A stretch of DNA of 64,000 nt from an uncultured Prevotellaceae bacterium. GTDB lineage: Bacteria > Bacteroidota > Bacteroidia > Bacteroidales > Bacteroidaceae. Position 1 is the stretch's first letter, and the number at the start of each line of letters is the position of its first letter. The translations under genes and the position numbers were made by a program. Under the pieces are notes generated by a model. The model saw nothing but the letters and a program-made list of their open reading frames with translations. It had not been told where the DNA came from and searched no databases. Where the stretch lies: positions 1 to 64,000 of the forward strand of contig ONQT01000004.1 in the NCBI GenBank assembly GCA_900320045.1, given 5' to 3'. Shown in pieces: positions 14,971 through 25,190 of this stretch.

Positions 14971-16386
14971 ATGAGATTTTTTTCCATTAAAATCATATTT
15001 AGTTTAATAACAACAGTTATTATTGGTGTTATTGGATTAAATACTGGCGTTTTTTGGGATAATGTTATATTTATTTCCCAGATGGGAGATGCCCTTTATC
15101 ATCATGGTATTCTTTCATGGGGTTCTATTCCTGTTGAACATGATCCTGGCCATCCTCCCTTTGTAGCCAGTATCATGGTTTTGTTTTGGTACATTTTTGG
15201 AAAGTCATTATTGGTTTCTCATCTGATACTATGGCCATTTATTTTTGGTATTGTATGGCAGCTGTATAATCTATGCTCGTTTTTTATTAAGAGTAAAGAA
15301 TTATGTTTTCTTTCAGTATTATTTCTACTAATTGATACAACAATATTAGCCCATGTTATAAGTATTGACATAGAAGTACCATTGTTATTTTTTTGCCTTT
15401 ATACTGTCAATAGTATTCTTTTGTGTCATGATAAGCAAAAATGTTTAGCCTTAGTATTTTTAAGTATGGTATCATTACGAGGAATGATGCTATGTTTTGG
15501 ATTATTTTTATTTGATTTATGGTTTCATAAACAGTATATTAAAACACTAAAAATATACTTTATAGCTTCTATACCCTCTTTACTTTTCGTATTTTGGAGG
15601 TTGTATGATAAAGGATGGATTATTTCAAATCCTTTACATATATGGGGTGATTCATTATCATTTATTTCATTTTCAGATTTCATCAAAAATATGGGTTGGA
15701 ATTTGATAGTGATTATTCATCGTTATTTAGACTTTGGAAGGTTTATTCCTATTCTATTTATATTGTTTACACTTATTTATAAAAGAAAATTGCTTAAAAA
15801 AAAGGAAGTAAGAATACTGATAACCTTATCTGTTTTATCTGTCAGTGCTATATTATTGTCATGTCTTATCTTGAAAAATGCGATAGGACACAGATATTTC
15901 CTAATATCCTTTATATCCATTGAGTTATTAGCATTGATATTAGTAGAATATTACCGTAAACGTATTCTTCTATTTTCTGTCATGATACTATCGTTAATAA
16001 GCGGTTCGTTTTATGTATATCCTGATAAAATATCTGAACTATGGGATTCAACAATGGCTCATTATCCATATTGGGAACTGAGAAGCCAAGCGCTCAACTA
16101 TATGGATAATCATCATATTGAAATAGCAAATACTGCCAGTTTTTATCCAAACTTGTCAATAGATGAAGTGGAACTTAACAATGATCCTCGGCATTTTCAA
16201 TATTTTGATGGCAGTAATAAATATGTATTATTTTCTAACGTGATGATTTATAGTGAGGAAGACTATGATATATTGATGGATAAATATTATTTGATAAAAA
16301 AATATCAATCAAGGGGTGTTAGAGTGGAAATACGGAAAATGAAAGCTGGAGTTGAGCTAAATACTTCTTTTGATAATTCTAAATAA
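14971..16386 (+). CDS. Multi-pass membrane protein, GT-C glycosyltransferase-like
   Basis: A 471-residue protein with about ten hydrophobic segments and a C-terminal soluble stretch of about 110 residues. The first loop has the acidic text E-H-D-P-G-H-P-P-F, like the catalytic loop of dolichyl-/undecaprenyl-phosphate-sugar mannosyltransferases (GT39/ArnT type). Such proteins transfer a sugar from a lipid carrier at the outer face of the inner membrane. The gene is clearly more AT-rich than its neighbours, which suggests acquisition. It follows nadA by 6 bp and may be read with it. The acceptor is unknown. Confidence 0.6.
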   Translation: MRFFSIKIIFSLITTVIIGVIGLNTGVFWDNVIFISQMGDALYHHGILSWGSIPVEHDPGHPPFVASIMVLFWYIFGKSLLVSHLILWPFIFGIVWQLYNLCSFFIKSKELCFLSVLFLLIDTTILAHVISIDIEVPLLFFCLYTVNSILLCHDKQKCLALVFLSMVSLRGMMLCFGLFLFDLWFHKQYIKTLKIYFIASIPSLLFVFWRLYDKGWIISNPLHIWGDSLSFISFSDFIKNMGWNLIVIIHRYLDFGRFIPILFILFTLIYKRKLLKKKEVRILITLSVLSVSAILLSCLILKNAIGHRYFLISFISIELLALILVEYYRKRILLFSVMILSLISGSFYVYPDKISELWDSTMAHYPYWELRSQALNYMDNHHIEIANTASFYPNLSIDEVELNNDPRHFQYFDGSNKYVLFSNVMIYSEEDYDILMDKYYLIKKYQSRGVRVEIRKMKAGVELNTSFDNSK

Positions 16387-16410
16387 ATGTATTATGAGTA
16401 ATGGAATGTT

Positions 16411-16830
16411 TCATCGTTTTTTAAAGGCGAAGAAGCGTTGACCTAGGTAGTTGAGAATGATAAAGAAGCACATACCAAACAACATTGATATATTTTCCTG
16501 TATGACCTTGTTATAGTCAATAAGAATCCAATGCATAAGTGGTTTGGCTATACCATAAGCTATCAGATAACAAACAAGGATATTAAGTGTGAATCTCAGC
16601 AAGGAATACCATCCTTTCTCATGATAGTGGAAGGTAAAGTGCTTATTCAGCAAATAGCTGCATATACTGCCAAAGAAATAGTTTGAAGCCGATGATATCC
16701 AATAATTTAGATGAAGGACATTATAGAATACAAACATGATAGTAGTGCCAACAATAGTATTGATGACTCCTACAATCATAAACTTTATAAAAGTCTTGTC
16801 TGTTAATAGTTTTATTTTATTTTCTAACAT
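16411..16830 (-). CDS. GtrA-family membrane protein
   Basis: A 139-residue protein with four membrane helices and family text near the N-terminus (F-I-K-F-M-I-V-G-V-I-N-T-I-V-G-T) and in the middle (S-Y-L-L-N-K-H-F-T-F). GtrA proteins are thought to flip or carry lipid-linked sugars across the inner membrane for glycosylation enzymes. Its start overlaps the end of the upstream GT-C-like gene by 14 bp, so the two are probably translationally coupled and act on the same lipid-linked sugar. Confidence 0.9.
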   Translation of the reverse strand: MLENKIKLLTDKTFIKFMIVGVINTIVGTTIMFVFYNVLHLNYWISSASNYFFGSICSYLLNKHFTFHYHEKGWYSLLRFTLNILVCYLIAYGIAKPLMHWILIDYNKVIQENISMLFGMCFFIILNYLGQRFFAFKKR

Positions 16831-17974
16831 TATCGGTTTGATATTGGCTAATTAGGAATAAACAGTATGGAATCATTAGGGATATATAAGAAATATCAAA
16901 GTCAGCATCGTCAAAGAAACTGATATCCATGTTATAGGCAACGTGATTGTAGACAAGTGATACCGTAAAGAAAAGAACAAGGAAGTTTGAGGTATATTGG
17001 CAGTACTGATTAAAGTTCTTGTATCTAAAGGCAAGGAATAAAGCAATGGCTATCATTACCAGTAGTATCCATCCGTTGCCAGTAGACGTTTCAGACATAT
17101 ATGGATTACGGCTAAAGAATATCCAGTTATCTGTGTCCCAGAATATATAAGGTGCAAAGAAGAAGAACATAACCAAAAGAATGGTAAGAAGCACCATTAC
17201 TTTACGTCTATGAGGTATTTTGAAGAATGATTGGGTAAGGTAAATAGCCGGGGCGATAGGTGCCCATAGTCTGGTAACAGCCATCATACCACAAATGATA
17301 GAAGTAGCCAGCCAGTGTTGCTCAAAGGAATAATGTTTTTTATGGAAAAACAGAATGATTGCGAAAATAAGGATATCGTTACTGAAACCATCGCTTCTGA
17401 CCAATACTTCCCACCAATAAACCGGTGATATGAGCAGTAGTATCAGATAGAGTAATGTTTGTGTGTATGATTCGGTAAACCAATAGACAGTCAATATAAG
17501 GAAGAATAGAAAGAAAAACAGCTGAAATCCTACGTCACCCATTAACCAGAATGGAATGTTCAAATAAAACCAAAGAGGCGATGGTGAAGGATAGTTGGTT
17601 TCACATACATGGGTGTGGATGCCGTAAGGGTATTCTCCTCGAAACAATCCGTCAAGGAAATAGGATGTTGCTGACCATCTGTCTACTCGTACTGTTAATG
17701 GATCTATTAAATAAAGTAACAACGCTATCAGAATGCAGGCTGATATGAAAAGAACAACAATAGTGTATTTAGATAATCTTTCCTTACCCTTAAAAAAGAG
17801 ATGATATGCCTTGATGCTTACCGTACATAACAATAGAAAAGCTGCCATTCCCATCATAGGGTTATATGGCGTTCTTGACATGTACTTCCAGATAAACAAT
17901 AGATTAAGTAGGAAGTAGAAGAGCCATTGTTCCTTATACTTTATCTGTGTGATGGCTGTATATAATTTGTTCAT
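16817..17974 (-). CDS. Multi-pass membrane protein, probable GT-C-type glycosyltransferase
   Basis: A 385-residue protein with about ten membrane helices. The large first loop includes D-R-W-S-A-T-S-Y-F-L-D-G and Y-P-Y-G-I-H-T-H, in the place where GT-C enzymes carry catalytic acidic residues. No closer family was recognised. The gene is AT-rich. Its start codon overlaps the porZ stop by one base, and its end overlaps the gtrA-like gene, making a tight operon. Confidence 0.5.
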   Translation of the reverse strand: MNKLYTAITQIKYKEQWLFYFLLNLLFIWKYMSRTPYNPMMGMAAFLLLCTVSIKAYHLFFKGKERLSKYTIVVLFISACILIALLLYLIDPLTVRVDRWSATSYFLDGLFRGEYPYGIHTHVCETNYPSPSPLWFYLNIPFWLMGDVGFQLFFFLFFLILTVYWFTESYTQTLLYLILLLISPVYWWEVLVRSDGFSNDILIFAIILFFHKKHYSFEQHWLATSIICGMMAVTRLWAPIAPAIYLTQSFFKIPHRRKVMVLLTILLVMFFFFAPYIFWDTDNWIFFSRNPYMSETSTGNGWILLVMIAIALFLAFRYKNFNQYCQYTSNFLVLFFTVSLVYNHVAYNMDISFFDDADFDISYISLMIPYCLFLISQYQTDNVRK

Positions 17975-19986
17975 TATCTTATGATTGCTATCTTACATAC
18001 TGTTCCTTTGTCGCCGCTGTTGGTTGCTGTAGCTACCATATAGACCCCTGACGCTACAGGATTGCCGTTGCGGTCGCAGCCGTTCCAGGTGAAGCTACCG
18101 CCATTAGAGCGACCTTCGTAAACCAAGGCACCATTAGGCGCTAATATTTTGACGTCGGCATTTCGGGTGAGACCAACGATAGTTATCAGTCCTGTATAGC
18201 CTGGATTAACAGGATTGGGATAAGCCCAGACGTTGTCTTTCGTCATCTCTGTAGCAGCTTCCGTAGCATCGCTGACGTAAGAGCAGAGACCCTTGTCAGT
18301 CAGGAAGTATACCTCGCCTGACTGTGGATTAATGGAGACATAGTTGATATTGTTGGACAGGAGCTTTGAGTTGTCGGTGGTAAAGTGTTGCAGTTGGGTC
18401 ATATTGTCCTCGCTGATGAGGAATACTCCATTGCCTGTCGTACCAAACCATTTACGTCCTGCACCATCAATAGTTATACTATTGATAGGAATTCCATTTA
18501 ACAGGTAGTCTGCTAAATCTGTGCCGTCGTTACGAGGCACTTTCTCTTGATATAGTGTGGCATTTGACATTCCAGCTTCATTACTTTTGATATAAAAGGG
18601 CCCTTTGTTGGTAGCTATCCATATATTACTCTTAAGGTCTTCTTTGATATCATAGGGGTAACAATTAGAATAGCTTGTTCCGTCTTGATTAACAAAGTCA
18701 TCGTATATTACAACTTTTTCAGTAGTTTTGTCGTAACAGATGATAGATGGTTTTTTATAAGTTGTATTTACAAACCAAAGTAGTCCACGACTATCAAAAA
18801 AAGGACAGCGCAAACAATGTAACGTGGTATTATTCTCGTCATAGAAAAGGGCGCTATTAGTATGATTTTCCCATTGTCTGCCATTCGTGAATTTCAGTAT
18901 ATTGACATTTATTGCTAAACTGTTGATAACCCACAGATTGCCACTATTATCATATTTAATACCCAAAATAAGTGTGTAGTCGTTTGGAAGCGAATTAACA
19001 GGTTTCAGAGGACTATTTCCTTGATAGTAATATGCCCTTAGTTGCCCGTTCTGAAATTCATAGAGTCCACAACGACCACCAACGAAAACATGGTTAGGAT
19101 CATTAGGGTCAGCATCAATACAGTCGATGTCCTCGTAATTCCATCCTGTCACCTCGTTAATATTAGTTGGGTATATACTCCAATTACTACCATCCCATAT
19201 CTGTATGATGCCAGGATTACTTTCCTGTACACCTCCAGTCATATAGCTGCCACCTGTTGTATATAATCGGCCATGAATGAATTTTGATTCAAAAAATTTG
19301 TTATAATGTGGTCCGCCAGGGTTGAGGGTTTTGACGAGGTCGATGTTGGTATCGTAGTCTGTTGTGTCGTCGTCAAAGGAAGGATAAATAGTTGTCTGTG
19401 TCCAGTTGGCAGGGTCTATGAGATTCTTTGTCATATCTCCTTGCCAAACGCCATCACCGGGATCTTTGGCATAGAGGATGTTGTCCTTTATGGTAACGTC
19501 AACGATAGAGAATTCAAAGTGATAGGTCTCGCTGACTTCTGCTGTCTTGACGTTGATTTTGACGATGCCGAACTCGGTGCTCAGATAGGCGTAGATACCA
19601 TTACAGTAGATGTTGTTGATGGTTTTACCGCCTGTGACGGATTTAGAATAGATGGCGCTGATGTTGATGACGTTGCCGTTGGTCTCTACCAGGTCGATAT
19701 TGGTATCGCTATAGATTACCACGAGTCGTTTGGCCTGCTGGCACCAGCGGATATGGGTGATATCGGTGTCTGAGAGTCCGTTGACCTTGTCGTAGGTGTA
19801 GATGCTCTTGTCGGTTTTGTTGTACTGATAGAGGCTGTTGGAGGCACGAACGAAGAGGTAGTTGCCCGCTGCTTGGATATCCTGGATGTCGTGATAAGCC
19901 AGATAGTTGCGCCAAGTGCCGATTTGGGCAATCGACAATTGGCAATTGATAATTAACAACAGTAGTGCAACGATGATCTTCTTCAT
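17974..19986 (-). CDS. porZ: PorZ-like type IX secretion system beta-propeller protein
   Basis: A 670-residue exported protein: signal peptide 1-20 (ending S-I-A-Q), two seven-bladed-like propeller regions with repeated L-W-V-I-N-S, I-W-I-A-T-N and K-W-F-G-T-T-G-N-G-V-F text, then a C-terminal sandwich domain (A-Y-P-N-P-V-N-P-G, G-N-P-V-A-S-G-V-Y) that resembles a type IX sorting domain. The N-terminal I-G-T-W-R-N-Y-L-A-Y-H is typical of PorZ, the surface component of the attachment complex that links cargo to anionic lipopolysaccharide. It lies 11 bp after the yitT-rdgB fusion and directly before two membrane glycosylation genes. Confidence 0.75.
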   Translation of the reverse strand: MKKIIVALLLLIINCQLSIAQIGTWRNYLAYHDIQDIQAAGNYLFVRASNSLYQYNKTDKSIYTYDKVNGLSDTDITHIRWCQQAKRLVVIYSDTNIDLVETNGNVINISAIYSKSVTGGKTINNIYCNGIYAYLSTEFGIVKINVKTAEVSETYHFEFSIVDVTIKDNILYAKDPGDGVWQGDMTKNLIDPANWTQTTIYPSFDDDTTDYDTNIDLVKTLNPGGPHYNKFFESKFIHGRLYTTGGSYMTGGVQESNPGIIQIWDGSNWSIYPTNINEVTGWNYEDIDCIDADPNDPNHVFVGGRCGLYEFQNGQLRAYYYQGNSPLKPVNSLPNDYTLILGIKYDNSGNLWVINSLAINVNILKFTNGRQWENHTNSALFYDENNTTLHCLRCPFFDSRGLLWFVNTTYKKPSIICYDKTTEKVVIYDDFVNQDGTSYSNCYPYDIKEDLKSNIWIATNKGPFYIKSNEAGMSNATLYQEKVPRNDGTDLADYLLNGIPINSITIDGAGRKWFGTTGNGVFLISEDNMTQLQHFTTDNSKLLSNNINYVSINPQSGEVYFLTDKGLCSYVSDATEAATEMTKDNVWAYPNPVNPGYTGLITIVGLTRNADVKILAPNGALVYEGRSNGGSFTWNGCDRNGNPVASGVYMVATATNSGDKGTVCKIAIIR

Positions 19987-19997
19987 GTTTTCAGCCT

Positions 19998-21515
19998 TTA
20001 GATTGATTTTAAGTATTCTGTCAACTTCTGGACGGCACGAGCACGATGGCTGATTTGGTTCTTGACGCCTGTGCTCATCTCGGCAAACGTCTGGCTATAG
20101 CCTTCGGGCTGGAAGATGGGGTCGTAGCCGAAGCCCTCCCCTCCCCTGCGCTGCTGGATGATTTCACCATTGACGATGCCTTCGAACTTGGTGACCTTTC
20201 CATCTTGTATTAACGTAATGATGGTGCGGAATCGTGCCTTGCGATTGTTATTATTCTCTAATTCGTGCAACAGTTTGGTCATGTTGGCCTGCGAGTCGTG
20301 ACCTGTCCCTCCAGCATATCGGGCGCTATAAACACCAGGAGCGCCTCCTAAGGCGTCGACCTCCAGGCCTGTGTCATCGGCAAAGCAGTCGACGTGGTAC
20401 TTGTTGTAAACGTACTGTGCCTTGATGAGGGAGTTGTCCTCGAGGGTCTGTCCCTTCTCGGGAATGTCCTCATGACAGCCTATGTCCTCGAGTGACAGCA
20501 CCTGGAACTGGTTGCCCAGAATCTTGCGTACCTCCATGAGTTTGTTCTGGTTGTTTGTGGCAAATACAATCTTCATCTTTTTCTTCTTGTCTTTCTTAAT
20601 AGATACTCTCATCTCGTCGAAGCCCTCACCATAGACACCAATGACGCTCGACTGCGACACGAAGGCGTTGGGGTCTATCATCTTGATGAGTCGGAACATA
20701 TTGATGCTTTCGTTTTTCTTAGCCAGGATACAGAGCACCTTCATCTGGTGTCCTGTGTACCATCCGTGTCCGTCGAGGATGGTGACGCCGTGGTCCATCT
20801 GCGTGCCGATGGCGTTGGCAATCTCCTGCCATTTCTTCGAGAAGATCATGAACTGCACAGACTGCCGTCGGGCATTCATCACATAGTCGAGCGTGTAGTT
20901 TTCCATCGCCATCACACAGAAGCCGAACATCACCTTGTGTGCCCGTTCCAGATAGGTTCCGAACTGTGGAAAGAACATACAGGAGCCGATGATGCAGAAG
21001 TCGGCGGCTATGAGCACATTGCCCAGCGTCACATTGGGATTGTACTTGTTGATGCTGGCGGCAATGATGTCCGTACCACCGGTAGAACCGTTGTGGGTAA
21101 AGACGGTAGCGAGGGCAATACCCGTCAATGCACAGCCGATGATCATCGACATGAAGTCCTGTCCCTCGCCCATCAGCTTGAAGGGCAGTCCGTTCTCTTG
21201 CTTGGGAATGATGTCCTGCGCAAACTTGAGGAACAGGTAGAGCCCGATGATGGCGTAGATGGTCTTCATCAGGAACTTCAGACCCAGGATTCTCAGGGCT
21301 ATGATCAGTAGAATACCGTTGATGATGATATAGGTATTCTCCAGGTGGAATCCTGTGGCGTAGTAGATGATAGCCGACATACCGGTAACACCTCCCGCCA
21401 CAATCTGATAGGGCATCAGAAAGACGGTGAAGGCGACGGTATAGATGGCGAGGCCAAGGGTGATGAACATGTAGTCCTTGACCTCATTCCATATTATTTT
21501 GTGCTGTTCTGTCAT
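19998..21515 (-). CDS. Fusion of a YitT-family membrane protein and non-canonical purine NTP pyrophosphatase (RdgB)
   Basis: A single 505-codon frame. Residues 1-313 are a YitT-type protein: five or six membrane helices ([21 protein letters not shown]) and a C-terminal DUF2179 domain. From Met314 (ATG 20576) the sequence is a complete 192-residue RdgB/HAM1: [35 protein letters not shown]. RdgB removes dITP/XTP from the nucleotide pool. The junction is a Lys-rich K-K-D-K-K-K-K. Reading one frame over, TGA overlaps the RdgB ATG as ATGA, so the fusion could come from a one-base change in the A-rich run. Confidence 0.88.
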   Translation of the reverse strand: MTEQHKIIWNEVKDYMFITLGLAIYTVAFTVFLMPYQIVAGGVTGMSAIIYYATGFHLENTYIIINGILLIIALRILGLKFLMKTIYAIIGLYLFLKFAQDIIPKQENGLPFKLMGEGQDFMSMIIGCALTGIALATVFTHNGSTGGTDIIAASINKYNPNVTLGNVLIAADFCIIGSCMFFPQFGTYLERAHKVMFGFCVMAMENYTLDYVMNARRQSVQFMIFSKKWQEIANAIGTQMDHGVTILDGHGWYTGHQMKVLCILAKKNESINMFRLIKMIDPNAFVSQSSVIGVYGEGFDEMRVSIKKDKKKKMKIVFATNNQNKLMEVRKILGNQFQVLSLEDIGCHEDIPEKGQTLEDNSLIKAQYVYNKYHVDCFADDTGLEVDALGGAPGVYSARYAGGTGHDSQANMTKLLHELENNNNRKARFRTIITLIQDGKVTKFEGIVNGEIIQQRRGGEGFGYDPIFQPEGYSQTFAEMSTGVKNQISHRARAVQKLTEYLKSI

Positions 21516-21542
21516 GGTGGTTGGTATTAATCTTATTAGGCC

Positions 21543-24473
21543 TTACTTGCCCAGCACGATGTTCACCATTCGCTTGGGTACGATGATGACCTTGACGATA
21601 GGCTTGCCCTCGATGTACTTGTCAGCACGCTCGTCGGCCAGCACAGCCTTTTGGATGGTATCGTTGTCGGCATCGGCGGCAAACTCCATGTCGAAGCGTG
21701 TCTTACCGTTGAAGGCGACGCCCAGCTTGACGCTGTTCTCGACGAGGTACTCTTCGTTCCATGCAGGCCATTGTGAGTCGCAGACACTACCCTTTTCGCC
21801 CAGGGCCTCCCACAGCTCTTCGGCGATGTGGGGTGCGAAGGGTGCGATGAGGATGACCAGCGTCTTCAGCAGTTCGCGGTTGTGGCACTTCAGTTGTCCC
21901 AGCTCGTTGACGCAAATCATAAAGGCCGAGATGGAGGTGTTGTACGAGAACTGCTCGATGTCCTGCGACACCTTCTTGATGAGCTTGTGTACGCTCTTCA
22001 GCTGCTCCTTCGTGGGCTCCAGGTCATCGACGATGAGGCCGTCGTTCTCTGCACTTCTGTTGCCATAGAACAGCGCCCAGAACTTCTTCAGGAAGCGGTG
22101 GCAACCGTCAATGCCGTTGGTGTCCCAGGGCTTCGACTGCTCCACAGGACCGAGGAACATCTCATAGAGACGCAGCGTGTCGGCACCGTACTTCTCGACA
22201 ATCATATCGGGGTTGACGACGTTAAACATCGACTTCGACATCTTTTCGATAGCCCAGCCGCACTTGTACTGGCTGCTGGTTGATTGCTGGCTCTTAGCTA
22301 ATGCCGTGCCGTCCTCCAGGATGAATTCGGCGTTCTCGTATTCAGGGCGCCAGGCACGGAAGGCCTCGATGTCGAGTACATCGGCAGAGACGATGTTGAC
22401 GTCGACGTGAATAGGCGTCGTGGTGTACTTGTCCTTCAGACCGAAGCTGACGAACTTGCCCTTGTCCGGACCCTCGTTCTCAATACGGTATACGAAGTTC
22501 GAGCGGCCCTGAATCATTCCCTGATTGACGAGTTTCTTGAAGGGCTCGTCCTCGCAGCTATAGCCGGAGTCATAGAGGAACTTGTTCCAGAAGCGGCTAT
22601 ATATCAGGTGTCCTGTGGCGTGCTCCGTACCACCCACGTAAAGGTCGACGTTGCGCCAGTATTCGTCTATTTCTCTGTCAACCAGTGCTTTCTCATTCTT
22701 CGGATCCATATAGCGCAGGTAGTATGCCGAACTGCCTGCAAAGCCAGGCATCGTGTTCAGTTCGAGGGGGAAGACGGACTTATTGTCGATTGCTGAACAA
22801 TCGACCACGGTGTCGGTCTTCGTGTCCCACGCCCATTGCTTGGCGCGACCCAGAGGGGGCTCGCCGGTCTCTGTGGGCTGGTACTTGTCGATTTCGGGCA
22901 ACTCCAGGGGCAGACAGTCCTTCGGAATCATGTAGGGCATGTTGTCCTTATAGTAAACGGGGAACGGCTCGCCCCAGTAGCGCTGACGCGAGAAGATGGC
23001 GTCGCGCAGACGGTAGTTCACCTTTACACGACCGATTCCCTTCTCCGTTACGTACTTCTTGGTAGCGGCAATAGCCTCCTTGACGGTTAGTCCGTTGAGG
23101 CTGAAGGTACCCGATGGAGAACCATCGGGAGTGGTGACTGGACTGTTGCAAACGATACCCTCCTTGGCGTCGTAGCTCTCCTCGCTGACATCAGCACCCT
23201 CGATGAGCGGAATGATGGGCAGGTTGAAGTGCTTGGCGAAGGCGTAGTCGCGACTGTCGTGGGCAGGAACGGCCATGATGGCACCCGTTCCGTAACCGGC
23301 CAGCACGTATTCTGAAATCCAGATGGGTATCTGTTCGTTGGTGAAGGGGTTGATGGCGTAGCTTCCAGAGAACACGCCTGTCACCTTGTGATCCATCTGA
23401 CGGTCGCGCTCCGTGCGCTTCTTGACGTAGTCGAGATACTTCTCCACCTCGGTCTTCTGCTCTGCGGTGGTGAGTTGAGGCACCAGCTCGCTCTCAGGAG
23501 CCAATACCATGAAGGTAACGCCAAACATCGTATCGGCACGAGTGGTAAAAATGGTAAACTCGCTCAAAGCGGTTCCCTCGCTTTGCCCCTTATTGGCTGC
23601 CACCTTAAAGATAACCTCCGTACCCTCTGACCGGCCAATCCAGTTGCGCTGGGTCTCCTTCAGCGAGTCTGTCCAGTCTATCTCCTCCAGACCGTCCAAC
23701 AGACGCTGGGCGTAGGCCGAGACGCGCAGACACCATTGGCGCATCTTCTTCTGCTCAACGGGATAGCCGCCGCGAACACTCACGCCGTCTACGACCTCGT
23801 CGTTGGCCAGTACGGTGCCGAGCTTCGGACACCAGTTGACCATTGTCTCGGCCAGATAGGCTATGCGGTAATTCATCAGCACCTCCTGCTTCTTTTTCTC
23901 CGAGAATGAGGCCCAGTCGGAAGCGCTGAAGTGCAGTTCCTCAGTACCTAAGGCACCGCAGTCCTCCGTACCCATCAGTTCGAAGTGCTCGATAAGTTTG
24001 ATGATGGGCTGTGCCTTCTGTGACGAGGTGGAGAAGTAGCTCTTGAACATGCGCTGGAAGGCCCATTGCGTCCACTTATAGTAGATGGGGTCGCAGGTGC
24101 GGACCTCGCGCTCCCAGTCAAAAGAAAAGCCTATCTTATCCAACTGCTGGCGATAGCGGTTGATGTTCTCGAAGGTGGTCTTCTCAGGGTGCTGACCAGT
24201 CTGGATGGCATACTGCTCTGCAGGTAGTCCGTAGGCGTCGTAGCCCATGGGGTTCAGCACGTTATAGCCCTGCTGACGCTTGTAGCGGGCATAGATGTCG
24301 CTGGCGATGTAGCCCAACGGATGACCCACATGAAGGCCTGCACCACTGGGGTATGGGAACATGTTCAACACGTAGAACTTCTTCTTCGTCGGGTCTTCCT
24401 TCACGCGGTAGGTCTGCATCTCTACCCAGCGCTTCTGCCACTTCTGCTCAATGTCTCTGAAATTGTATTCCAT
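21543..24473 (-). CDS. leuS: Leucyl-tRNA synthetase
   Basis: A 976-residue class I synthetase. The HIGH motif is H-V-G-H (in [13 protein letters not shown]), KMSKS is K-M-S-K-S, and the editing domain contains [10 protein letters not shown] and the [12 protein letters not shown] motif. From memory it is about 30 residues longer than typical Bacteroidales LeuS. The extra length is in short inserts near residues 297-303 and 449-455, each encoded by a DNA palindrome, and a low-complexity insert near 718-737 just before KMSKS. The start is ATG 24473. It is followed by the yitT-rdgB fusion after 27 bp. Confidence 0.95.
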   Translation of the reverse strand: MEYNFRDIEQKWQKRWVEMQTYRVKEDPTKKKFYVLNMFPYPSGAGLHVGHPLGYIASDIYARYKRQQGYNVLNPMGYDAYGLPAEQYAIQTGQHPEKTTFENINRYRQQLDKIGFSFDWEREVRTCDPIYYKWTQWAFQRMFKSYFSTSSQKAQPIIKLIEHFELMGTEDCGALGTEELHFSASDWASFSEKKKQEVLMNYRIAYLAETMVNWCPKLGTVLANDEVVDGVSVRGGYPVEQKKMRQWCLRVSAYAQRLLDGLEEIDWTDSLKETQRNWIGRSEGTEVIFKVAANKGQSEGTALSEFTIFTTRADTMFGVTFMVLAPESELVPQLTTAEQKTEVEKYLDYVKKRTERDRQMDHKVTGVFSGSYAINPFTNEQIPIWISEYVLAGYGTGAIMAVPAHDSRDYAFAKHFNLPIIPLIEGADVSEESYDAKEGIVCNSPVTTPDGSPSGTFSLNGLTVKEAIAATKKYVTEKGIGRVKVNYRLRDAIFSRQRYWGEPFPVYYKDNMPYMIPKDCLPLELPEIDKYQPTETGEPPLGRAKQWAWDTKTDTVVDCSAIDNKSVFPLELNTMPGFAGSSAYYLRYMDPKNEKALVDREIDEYWRNVDLYVGGTEHATGHLIYSRFWNKFLYDSGYSCEDEPFKKLVNQGMIQGRSNFVYRIENEGPDKGKFVSFGLKDKYTTTPIHVDVNIVSADVLDIEAFRAWRPEYENAEFILEDGTALAKSQQSTSSQYKCGWAIEKMSKSMFNVVNPDMIVEKYGADTLRLYEMFLGPVEQSKPWDTNGIDGCHRFLKKFWALFYGNRSAENDGLIVDDLEPTKEQLKSVHKLIKKVSQDIEQFSYNTSISAFMICVNELGQLKCHNRELLKTLVILIAPFAPHIAEELWEALGEKGSVCDSQWPAWNEEYLVENSVKLGVAFNGKTRFDMEFAADADNDTIQKAVLADERADKYIEGKPIVKVIIVPKRMVNIVLGK
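23110..23129. repeat. In-frame palindrome in leuS (copy 1)
   Basis: Arms CCCGATGG and CCATCGGG are perfect 8-bp inverted repeats around a 4-nt loop (TTCT on the coding strand). It encodes P-D-G-S-P-S-G in a stretch (residues 449-455) where related LeuS proteins appear to have fewer residues. Confidence 0.75.
23565..23585. repeat. In-frame palindrome in leuS (copy 2)
   Basis: Arms CAAAGCG and CGCTTTG are perfect 7-bp inverted repeats around a 7-nt loop. It encodes Q-S-E-G-T-A-L between the end of the V-I-F-K-V strand and the [10 protein letters not shown] motif of the editing domain. Confidence 0.75.
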
Positions 24474-24534
24474 AAGTATTTCGTTGTTTTTGTTAATATT
24501 CTGTTCTGAGGACGTTGTAGTGCCCAATAGGCTG

Positions 24535-24566
24535 CAAAGTTACGAAGAATTCTTCACACCGCCAAA
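24535..24566 (-). promoter_or_regulatory. Consensus promoter of the leuS operon
   Basis: On the minus strand TTTGG (24566-24562) and TAACTTTG (24542-24535) are separated by 19 bp. The leader to the leuS ATG is about 57 nt. Confidence 0.85.
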
Positions 24567-24873
24567 CGAAAACTCATTAAATAGATGTTCGCGTGATGGC
24601 GAGGAAATGTTAAACACTCGGAAAATAACTAACAAACCGATGCGCAGGAATGGCTGTCTTTCGAGCAGCTCCACTTCGGATTCAAAAACGCGAAATTTGA
24701 GCCTATTTTGCACCTGTCTTATAATCAGCGACTTACAATTTCGTCGTTTTTCAGACCTCTGGACGATGTTTTTAGGTGACGACATTTCGACCAACAAAAC
24801 ATCCTTTTAGAACTAAATATGACCCATTTCAACGAAAACAAATGTAAAGTTATCTTCTGACAAAGCCTACTTT
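24567..24873. other. Non-coding stretch between leuS and the nuclease gene
   Basis: No gene with a start signal is supported. An 85-codon frame on the minus strand (24540-24797) reads protein-like in part (F-E-S-E-V-E-L-L-E-R-Q) but overlaps the leuS promoter and has no promoter of its own. TTAAACACTCGG near 24611 is repeated in inverted form as CCGAGTGTTAAA at about 25002, bracketing the tandem-repeat array. Confidence 0.5.
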
Positions 24874-24961
24874 TGTTGCCAACGAAGACTATCTTCGTTG
24901 CCAGCGAGGACTATTCTCGTCACCAGCGAGAGCCGTCCTCACTCCTCGTGAGGACTATTTT
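24874..24961. repeat. Four 22-bp degenerate tandem repeats
   Basis: Four consecutive 22-bp units have the form CGTTGCCAGCGAGGACTATT plus two bases, with CTCG/CGAG half-sites in each. They lie between the leuS promoter and the nuclease promoter and differ from the 21-bp array at 12.87 kb in sequence but share its size and palindromic cores. Confidence 0.7.
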
Positions 24962-25094
24962 CGCTCTTTACGCCCCTACTCCGCGTCTATTTCGTGTCCT
25001 ATCCGAGTGTTAAATTCTAACCAATTTCCAAGACAAACAAACACCTCCTACCCCACCCTTTTGTCATCTTCAAAAGAAGAAAAGGCGGTTAATC

Positions 25095-25126
25095 TTTGCA
25101 AGTATCAAGGAAAATGCTTACCTTTG
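25095..25126 (+). promoter_or_regulatory. Promoter of the secreted nuclease gene
   Basis: TTTG at 25095-25098 and TACCTTTG at 25119-25126 are separated by 20 bp. The leader to the start codon is about 55-60 nt. Confidence 0.75.
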
Positions 25127-25190
25127 CAAGGTAATAGCGTTCAAAACCAAAATGACAACAAAACTTCATACACAACTAAAATCAATGCTT

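Noticed and set aside
19306..19773. Open frame opposite porZ
   Set aside because: It is the complement of propeller repeats and carries no start signals.
22264..22320. Low-complexity insert in leuS near KMSKS as a palindromic element
   Set aside because: It encodes a Gln/Ser-rich insert but has no inverted repeat of useful length, so it was not counted with the palindrome family.
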